From Anaerolinea sp. (GTDB lineage Bacteria; Chloroflexota; Anaerolineae; Anaerolineales; Anaerolineaceae): a stretch of DNA of 10,000 bases. The notes below the pieces were generated by a model. The model was given only the letters and a program-made list of their open reading frames with translations. It searched no databases and was not told where the DNA came from. The stretch's first letter is position 1; the number at the start of each line of letters is the position of its first letter. Positions 1-6,100 of this stretch are shown here, piece after piece. The stretch spans positions 1 through 10,000 of the forward strand of contig JAIWNK010000110.1 of the NCBI GenBank assembly GCA_020216845.1, in the 5' to 3' direction. Both the position numbers and the translations under genes were made by a program.

Positions 1-1
1 G

Positions 2-334
2 CAGGTGGTGGCGCAGCAGGCAGAGCCGCGCCCGGTGATGTATGGGGCGCGGCTTGTGCAGGTGGCGGAAGAGGAATATGAGACGGCGCGCAGCGAGTGG
101 GCGCGGCGCAATCGCGTGAGCAAGCGGCGCGTGCTGGGGCAGCTGGGCGGTGAACCGGCCTGGTTGCAGGGAGAGGAGCAGCCAATTTGTGCTTGTGGGC
201 GCAAGATGCGCTTTGTGGCGCAGCTGGAAGAAGGCCCAGAAGATGCAACGGCAATGAACTTTGGCGGCGGTTGTGCCTATCTCTTCGATTGCGACTGTGA
301 AGAGCGCAAGGGCGCTTTGTTGTGGCAGCAATAG
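2..334 (+). CDS. C-terminal part of a DUF1963/YwqG-like protein (5' end outside window)
   Basis: The reading frame is open to the left edge, so this is most likely the C-terminal end of a longer protein. GTG codons at 5 and 8 and an ATG at 38 are in frame, but none has a visible ribosome-binding site. The visible part has the order typical of the C-terminal half of DUF1963 (YwqG-like) proteins: a LGGEPAWLQ segment, a short Cys motif (ICACGRKM), a VAQLE strand, an NFGGGCAYLF segment, a Cys-rich CDCEE turn and a final WQQ. The clustered cysteines (C-x-C, then C and C-x-C) suggest metal binding or disulfides, which is inference. The biochemical role of this family is not established. The gene converges on the lactate dehydrogenase gene with only 4 bp between the stop codons and no obvious terminator. 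The family call comes from motif resemblance only. Confidence 0.6.
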   Translation, partial: QVVAQQAEPRPVMYGARLVQVAEEEYETARSEWARRNRVSKRRVLGQLGGEPAWLQGEEQPICACGRKMRFVAQLEEGPEDATAMNFGGGCAYLFDCDCEERKGALLWQQ

Positions 335-338
335 GCTG

Positions 339-1298
339 CTACAGGCCCAGGTCGCGAATTGTTTTTTGTAACAGTGCTGCGGATTGACGCAAGCCTTTGA
401 GCTCAGTCTCGTCTAGTGTTAGGTGTAACACGCGCTCAACCCCGCCAGCATCCAACACGCTCGGCAGGCTGAAGCACACATCGCTCAGGCCATAGTAATC
501 ATCAATCAGGCTCGAGACGGATAGGACGGTGCCCTGATCGCGCAGGATGGCCTCAACGAGGCGCACGAGCCCGGCGCCAATGGCATAATAGGTGGCACCT
601 TTGCGCTCAATGATGTGATAGGCAGCATCGCGCGTTTGAGCAAAGATCTCATCCAACATGTGTTGGTCGGCACAGCCAAAGCCATTGGCGGCGCAGAAAT
701 CGGACAGGCGCATGCCGGCGATGTTGGCAAGTGACCAAACGGGCACTTCGCTATCCCCGTGTTCGCCGATGATGTAGGCATGGACGCTGTGCGCGTCTAC
801 ATCGAAGGTTTGGCTGAGCAAGTAGCGAAAGCGAGCTGTATCCAGAATGGTGCCGGAGCCAATGACGCGAGCACTGGGCAGGCCGGAAAATTTCAGCGCG
901 GCATAGGTGAGTACGTCTACTGGGTTGGAGGCAATTACAAGCAGGCCGTTGGGGTTGTTTTCGACGATTTGTGGAATGATTTGGCGGAAAATGTTGGTGT
1001 TGCGCGTAGCAAGGTCGAGGCGCGTTTCACCGGGGCGTTGGGCGCTGCCGGCAGTGATGACAGTCACTGCTGCACCGGCGCAATCGGCATAGCTGCCGGC
1101 CCAAATGCGCGTGGGGCGGGAGAAAGGCACGGTGTGCATGAGGTCCATTGCTTCGCCTTCGGCGCGGGCTTGATTGGCGTCAATCAGCACAATTTCGCTG
1201 GCCAGGCCGCTGATCAGCAGATGATAGGCAAAAGTGGCCCCAACATTGCCAACGCCGACGATTGCAACCCGTGTGGGCTGATGAATGCGATGGGACAT
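339..1298 (-). CDS. ldh: L-lactate dehydrogenase (NAD-dependent, probably FBP-activated)
   Basis: This cytoplasmic enzyme interconverts pyruvate and L-lactate with NADH/NAD+. At 319 residues it has normal length for the LDH/MDH superfamily. The N-terminal Rossmann motif is GVGNVGAT (residues 15-22), with the NAD-selecting acidic residue D40 ending the second strand (IVLID). The mobile loop reads SAQRPGETRL. Q87 is the position that marks lactate rather than malate dehydrogenase (Arg in MDH), and R93 is the catalytic loop arginine. D153 and R156 (LDTARFR) and the catalytic H180 (GEHGDSEVPVW) complete the active site. By alignment with Bacillus LDH, R158 and H173 correspond to the Arg173/His188 pair that binds fructose-1,6-bisphosphate, so allosteric activation is likely (inference). 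The start at 1298 is fixed by a strong Shine-Dalgarno (AAAGGAGT, 1306-1313) seven bases upstream. It is divergently transcribed from the solute-binding lipoprotein operon. Confidence 0.95.
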   Translation of the reverse strand: MSHRIHQPTRVAIVGVGNVGATFAYHLLISGLASEIVLIDANQARAEGEAMDLMHTVPFSRPTRIWAGSYADCAGAAVTVITAGSAQRPGETRLDLATRNTNIFRQIIPQIVENNPNGLLVIASNPVDVLTYAALKFSGLPSARVIGSGTILDTARFRYLLSQTFDVDAHSVHAYIIGEHGDSEVPVWSLANIAGMRLSDFCAANGFGCADQHMLDEIFAQTRDAAYHIIERKGATYYAIGAGLVRLVEAILRDQGTVLSVSSLIDDYYGLSDVCFSLPSVLDAGGVERVLHLTLDETELKGLRQSAALLQKTIRDLGL

Positions 1299-1339
1299 GA
1301 GAAAAACTCCTTTGAAAGAGATCGGGATGAGACAACTTG

Positions 1340-1368
1340 ATTATAGCAACAATGAAAAGGCCGGGCAA
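1340..1368 (-). promoter_or_regulatory. Promoter of the lactate dehydrogenase gene
   Basis: On the minus strand there is a -35 box TTGCCC (1363-1368), a 17-bp spacer and a perfect -10 box TATAAT (1340-1345). The -10 box is preceded by TGC, which makes an extended -10. Transcription would start near 1333 and leave a leader of about 35 nt with the ribosome-binding site AAAGGAGT at 1306-1313. No convincing Rex-type (TTGTGA-N-TCACAA) operator is seen. Confidence 0.7.
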
Positions 1369-1389
1369 TTGCATGTAGGGGGCTTTGAA

Positions 1390-1417
1390 TTGACAATCCC
1401 TGGTTATCACGTATAAT
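1390..1417 (+). promoter_or_regulatory. Consensus sigma-70 promoter of the SBP-macroglobulin operon
   Basis: A perfect -35 box TTGACA (1390-1395) is followed by a 16-bp spacer and a perfect -10 box TATAAT (1412-1417). Transcription would start near 1424, about 50 nt before the GTG start at 1477. The -35 box lies 21 bp from the -35 box of the divergent ldh promoter, so the two polymerase sites abut without overlapping. Such a close match to consensus suggests strong basal expression (inference). Confidence 0.8.
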
Positions 1418-1476
1418 CAAAGGGAAGGTATTATTTTCTGCTCTGAATTTTGGCATGAAAAGACAAGAGGAAGAAC

Positions 1477-3111
1477 GTGAAAACTCATTTCCTGTTTAAA
1501 GTTTGGGTGATTGGAATGGCTTTGAGCCTGTTGTTGACCGCCTGTCAGGGCAGTGGCACGAGCAACAAGACGTTTGAACCGCTGATCGTACAGGCCGCGA
1601 ACTGTGATTACGGGGGCAAAATTCGTTCGATTGAGGCGATTGACGCGCTGACCGTGCGTTTCACGCTTTGTTCACCCGATGCGGCTTTCCTTGCCAAGGT
1701 TGCTTCGCCGGCTTTCTCGATTCAAGATCGGAATACGCTGGATCAATATCAGGGCGATGCGCTTAAAATCAGTCAAAATGTGAATGGAACCGGCCCATAC
1801 GTGGTCAAGCTTTGGGTACCGGGGGATCGGTTGGAGCTGCAAGCCAACCCGAATTATTGGGATGTGCCGGCGCGCAATCAGGAAATGTTGTTGAGGTGGG
1901 CGAGTAGTTCGAATGTCCGTTTGGGCGAATTGCGCTTTGGCAAAGTGGATGGGGCCGACAACTTGAACGCTGCCTCGCTTAGCGAGCAACTATCCGGCGA
2001 CAACACCTATCGCGTCTATCAACGTCCGGCGTTGAATCTTGCGTATTTGGGAATGAATCGTAACATAGCGCCGTTTGATGATGTGCGCGTGCGACAAGCG
2101 TTCTCGCTGGCGCTGGGGCGGCGCTCGATCGTGAATCAGACTTTTCCGCTTGGGTCGCTGTTGGCGGAGCAAATTGTGCCGCCTTCGATGCAGCCGGGCT
2201 ATACCGATGGGTTGCGTTGGTATGATTACAATCCCAAAGAAGCGGAAGATTTGCTCAAAGAGGCTGGGTTCGATTTCAACCAGGAAATTGAGCTGACTTA
2301 TCCCTATGTTCCGCCGACGGTGATGCCGGACAATGAAAAAGTGGCTCAGCTGATTCAAGAGCAATTGAAGCTGGTTAATGTCAAAGTGCGCTTAAACCGC
2401 TCGCGCAATTTTGAGACGTTGTTGCAACAGGGAAAACTGGCTTTGTTTTTGTATGGCTTTGAAGCGGAATATTCAGACCCGACCGCGTTTTATGATACCT
2501 ATTTGGGCAGCAGCTCAACTTTGTTCGGTGATCCGCATCCGGAACTGGTGACGCTCATTCAGCAAGCGAATAATACAGTGGATGCAACAGCGCGGCAGGT
2601 GAGCTACAATGCGGTCAATGAAAAGGTGAAAGAGTTATCCCCGTTTGTGCCGTTGGCACACGTCAATTCGTTGTTGGCGTTTCGCGGCGATGTTTTGGGG
2701 GTGCGCATTGGCCCGTTGAACGAAAACTTTGAACAGATGAGCGCAGCAAGGGATCAATTGGTCTTTATTGGCTCCGAAACGCCCAAGACGTTGTGGCCGG
2801 TGGATGAGGTTAATGAAGATGCCTTGCGGGCAGCATCGCTGTTATATACGCCGTTGGTGCGTTATCAATATGGTGAAACGGGGGTTCGTCCTGGGTTGGC
2901 TGAATATTGGACGGTGAATAGCGATTTGACCGAATGGACGTTTTACCTGCGGTACAATGTGCATTTTAGCAATGGGGCCGTGTTGGATGCCAATGATGTG
3001 GTGGCGACCTTTGCAGCGCAGTGGGATGCTTCGAATCCCAATCATGTCGGCTTGCGTGGCGAATTCCCGTATTTCAAGAAATTTTTTGGCGCTTTTTTGA
3101 ACGCGAAGTAG
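1477..3111 (+). CDS. Extracellular solute-binding lipoprotein, family 5 (SBP_bac_5), circularly permuted
   Basis: This is a predicted membrane-anchored binding protein of the oligopeptide/dipeptide (DppA/OppA-like) ABC-importer class, 544 residues. The GTG start at 1477 follows an AAGAGGAAG ribosome-binding site at 1465-1473 and gives a proper lipoprotein signal: KTHFLFK, a hydrophobic core and lipobox L20-T21-A22-C23. The rest is unmistakably family 5 but in altered order. Residues 48-80 (IRSIEAIDALTVRFTL) match a segment normally about 100 residues into the mature protein. They are followed by NGTGPYVV (103-110), the ANPNYWD motif (123-129) and the APFDDVRVRQAFSLAL segment (198-213). Next comes the C-terminal lobe ending near 427. 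Then residues 428-542 carry what is normally the N-terminus: a SETPKTL opening, LLYTPLVRY, RPGLAEYW, WTFYLRYNVHFSNG, DANDVVATF and QWDASNPNH. The frame is clean and the length normal, which argues against simple truncation. The ligand is unknown. No permease or ATPase gene lies nearby. It is probably co-transcribed with the next gene. Confidence 0.85.
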   Translation: MKTHFLFKVWVIGMALSLLLTACQGSGTSNKTFEPLIVQAANCDYGGKIRSIEAIDALTVRFTLCSPDAAFLAKVASPAFSIQDRNTLDQYQGDALKISQNVNGTGPYVVKLWVPGDRLELQANPNYWDVPARNQEMLLRWASSSNVRLGELRFGKVDGADNLNAASLSEQLSGDNTYRVYQRPALNLAYLGMNRNIAPFDDVRVRQAFSLALGRRSIVNQTFPLGSLLAEQIVPPSMQPGYTDGLRWYDYNPKEAEDLLKEAGFDFNQEIELTYPYVPPTVMPDNEKVAQLIQEQLKLVNVKVRLNRSRNFETLLQQGKLALFLYGFEAEYSDPTAFYDTYLGSSSTLFGDPHPELVTLIQQANNTVDATARQVSYNAVNEKVKELSPFVPLAHVNSLLAFRGDVLGVRIGPLNENFEQMSAARDQLVFIGSETPKTLWPVDEVNEDALRAASLLYTPLVRYQYGETGVRPGLAEYWTVNSDLTEWTFYLRYNVHFSNGAVLDANDVVATFAAQWDASNPNHVGLRGEFPYFKKFFGAFLNAK

Positions 3112-3123
3112 CCTAACAAGGAT

Positions 3124-3128
3124 GGAGG
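3124..3128 (+). promoter_or_regulatory. Ribosome-binding site that sets the macroglobulin start
   Basis: GGAGG at 3124-3128 lies five bases before the ATG at 3134. An upstream in-frame ATG at 3122 overlaps this Shine-Dalgarno and has only AAGG touching it, too close to act. The ATG at 3134 is therefore the better start, shortening the protein by four residues. Confidence 0.8.
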
Positions 3129-3133
3129 AAGCA

Positions 3134-6100
3134 ATGAAACCATTGTCCGTTGAAATTTGGCGTGGCAAGCTGTATCTGGCGTTGACAATCTTGGTTTTGG
3201 GCAGCCTGGCGTGCAGTTTGCCGTTTGTGCGCCAAACGCCAACGGCAGAGACCCAATCGCCAACGTTGGCACCGGCGCAACCGGTGCGTTTGCCGCCTGC
3301 TGTGGTCGAAGCGGAACCGTTTCCTGGTACAACGCTGTCCTTGAATTCGGGGGTGAAGCTGCTTTTCAATCAGCCCATGGAGCGTTTATCCGTAGAAGGA
3401 GCCTTGAAAGTTGAACCGGCAGTGGGTGGGCGTTTTGAGTGGCAGGATGATAGCAGTGTGACTTTTGTGCCCGATCAGACCTTGCCCGCAGGTAGTGACC
3501 TGAAGGTCACGATCGGGGAGACGGCACGCGCAGCCAATGGCATTGCGTTGCAAGAAGCGATTGTGTTTGAGTATACGACCGCTGAACCGTTGCGGGCGAC
3601 ACAGCGCTTGCCGGAAGGCAATGCGGTTGATCCGTTTGCCGCAGTCGTTGTGGCTTTCAATCAGCCGGTTGTGGCTTTAGGAGCCGAGACACAAGATTTG
3701 CCGGTGGCGTTGACCTTGGAGCCGACAACAAAGGGGCGCGGCGAATGGCTGAATACCAGTACCTACATTTTCTATCCTGAACCAGCGCTGGCGGGCGGGG
3801 TCACGTATACAGCGCGCATCAACCCGGATTTGATCAGTGTGGCGGGCAGCCGTCTGGCAGAAGATTCGGCCATGCCCTGGCAGTTTACCACAACGATCCC
3901 GGCCTTTTTGCGGCTTTCAACGCAAACGGAATTGTCGTTGCCATTGGATGAGGTGTTTGAGATGACCTTCAATCAGCCGATGGATCGCGTCAAAACCGAG
4001 GCAGCTTTTTCGTTGACAGATGCGAATGGTAAGGTGGTTGAGGGAAAATTTGAATGGGAGCAACAAGATACGGTGATGCGCTTCCAACCACTGAACTTAC
4101 TCAAACGCGATACGGGCTATACCTTGCGCCTGACGGAGAAAGCAACCGGGCTCAGCGGCGCAGCGCTGGAAAATCCGCAATTGATTAAGCTGTGGAGCGT
4201 TGGCAACCTGACGTTGACGCAGTCACGCCCGGCGGAGGGGGAACAGCTGGATTTGTATGAACGCTATGGCTCTGTTTATCTGGGCTTCAGCACGCCGCTT
4301 AAGGCCGATCAGGATTTGGAGGCCTTGGTTCGGATTGATCCGCCCATTCAGGATCTTTCCTTGTATGCTGATAACCAAACGCTGATGATGTATGGCGTAT
4401 TTGATTATGATACAACGTATACCGTCACGCTCAAAGGGCAGCTGCAAGATCGCTGGGGTGGCGTATTAGGGGAGGATCAGCGCTTGATCTTTTGGACGGC
4501 AAATGCGACCCCGAAGACGGTTGTGCCGATGGTGCAGGTAGCTAGCTCGTCCTTGTTCATCGCTCCCTGGGAAACAACCATTCCTGTGCAAACGATCAAT
4601 ATCAATCGTTTGGATGTGATTCGCTACAATATGAAGCCGATGGACTGGATGCAATTGAATGATGCCAATGAGGTGGCTTCGATGCCGGAGGCGGATCGCT
4701 GGCAGCAGGCTTTGCCGCAGGCGGTGAATCAGACGCAGAGTACGGATCTCAAAATTTCACGCGATGGATTGCAATTGTTGCCTGGTATTTATGGAATGCA
4801 AGTTCGAGATGGGCTGAGTGAGCCAAATTATTTTAGCTTAATCATCAGCCGAGTGCACCTGACGCTAAAACGCAGTCCAAATGAGTTGTTTATCTGGGCA
4901 GTCAACCTGGAAACGCAGGCACCGATTGGCGGGGCGCGCCTGACGATTTATGATAAGGCGGGCAATGCGTTGGGGAATGTGGTGACCGATCAGAATGGGC
5001 AGGCGGTCTTTTCTCGCAAGCTGGACCGGAATAGTGAATTGTTCGTGGTGACTGGGCAACCGGGCGAACCGTTGTTTGGCATTGCCGGCACCAGCATGGA
5101 ATATGGTTTGCAGCCGTGGCAGTTTGGGGTGGCTACATTGTATCAGGATCAACCTGAGCATGTTTATGTGTATACGGATCGGCCCATCTATCGCCCTGGG
5201 CAAACAGTGGCCTGGCGTGGCGCATTGCATGTGCGCGACAATGGGCGCTATTATCTGCCAACCGAGCGCAATCAGGTGGGCGTAGCAGTGTATGGCCCCT
5301 ATGACGAGAATTATCAGCGGCCGTTGCTTTTTCAGACGACATTGCCGTTATCTGGCTTTGGCACGTTTGATGGCACCTTTGAGCTGCCGCCGGATGCACA
5401 GCCGGGCATGTATGCGATTGATGTGGAAGAAATTGGACAGATTTCTTTCCAGGTGGCCAATTATCGCAAGCCGGAAGTTGAGCTAAGCCTGAGTGCACCG
5501 AGTGCGGTGGCCCCCGGAACAGACCTGGGGGCTGGTGTTCGCGCTCAGTACTATTTTGGCGCTCCGGCTAGCAATTTGCCGGTGCAGTGGTCTTTGTATG
5601 CGCAGCCAGAGTATGTGGGAATTGATGGCTATCAGGTTGGGCCATTGGGAGATTTTCGTTGGAGCTGGGCTGAGAATACGCCCGGACGATTGGTGCTGAG
5701 CGGTGAGGGGATAACCGATAAAAATGGCATGTTTGCCGTTTCGATTGCGGAAGAGGACTATCGAAACATGTTGATGACCCCTGGTCAACCGATGCGCCTG
5801 ACCATTGAATTTACGGTGCAAGATGAAAATGGGCAGCAAGTTAGCGGGCGGACAACGACGATCCATTATCCGGAACTGTTCCTGATTGGGGCGCGCAGTG
5901 AAACCTGGACGGGGCAAGCTGGGACGGATATGCTTTTCTCGCTGCGCACCTTCAATTGGGATAAACAACCTGCGGGCAGCAAATCGGTGACGGCAGTCTT
6001 CCAACAAGCCAGGTGGGAGCGCAACGGTGTGGATCAGATGGGGAGCCCTGCTTATCAAAAAGTGTTGACCGAGGTGGGGCGCACGACCCTGGTAACCGAT

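Larger units (their letters stand above)
1337..1420. repeat. 9-bp inverted repeat spanning both divergent -10 boxes
   Basis: TTGATTATA at 1337-1345 is the exact reverse complement of TATAATCAA at 1412-1420. Each arm contains the -10 hexamer of one divergent promoter plus the three bases after it. Part of the match is required by both boxes being TATAAT; the shared CAA is the additional similarity. It may be coincidence or a common discriminator or regulator half-site. Confidence 0.5.

Noticed and set aside
323..343. A short GCAGC/GCTGC hairpin between the two convergent genes at the left.
   Set aside because: The stem is only 5 bp and no T-tract follows on either strand, so it is not a credible terminator.
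759..1340. A 193-codon open frame on the plus strand inside ldh.
   Set aside because: It lies wholly antisense to a well-conserved lactate dehydrogenase and its ribosome-binding site and promoter. It has no recognisable domain and is a reading-frame shadow.
1299..1476. A Rex redox-repressor operator in front of ldh.
   Set aside because: No TTGTGA...TCACAA-like palindrome is present. The best TTG...ACAA segment lacks symmetry.
1455..1499. A 14-codon leader ORF (ATG at 1455) overlapping the binding-protein start in another frame.
   Set aside because: It has no ribosome-binding site, no run of a single amino-acid codon type that would suggest attenuation, and no paired hairpins. The GTG at 1477 has the Shine-Dalgarno.
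3078..3105. T-rich runs near the end of the binding-protein gene as a frameshift or terminator signal.
   Set aside because: The runs encode the family-typical KFFGAFL stretch, no stable hairpin precedes them, and no extended protein in the other frames makes sense.
1477..3111. The binding-protein gene as a pseudogene made of two truncated copies.
   Set aside because: There is one uninterrupted frame with a signal peptide, a good ribosome-binding site and promoter. Each part of the family fold is present once, with no duplicated or missing segment evident.
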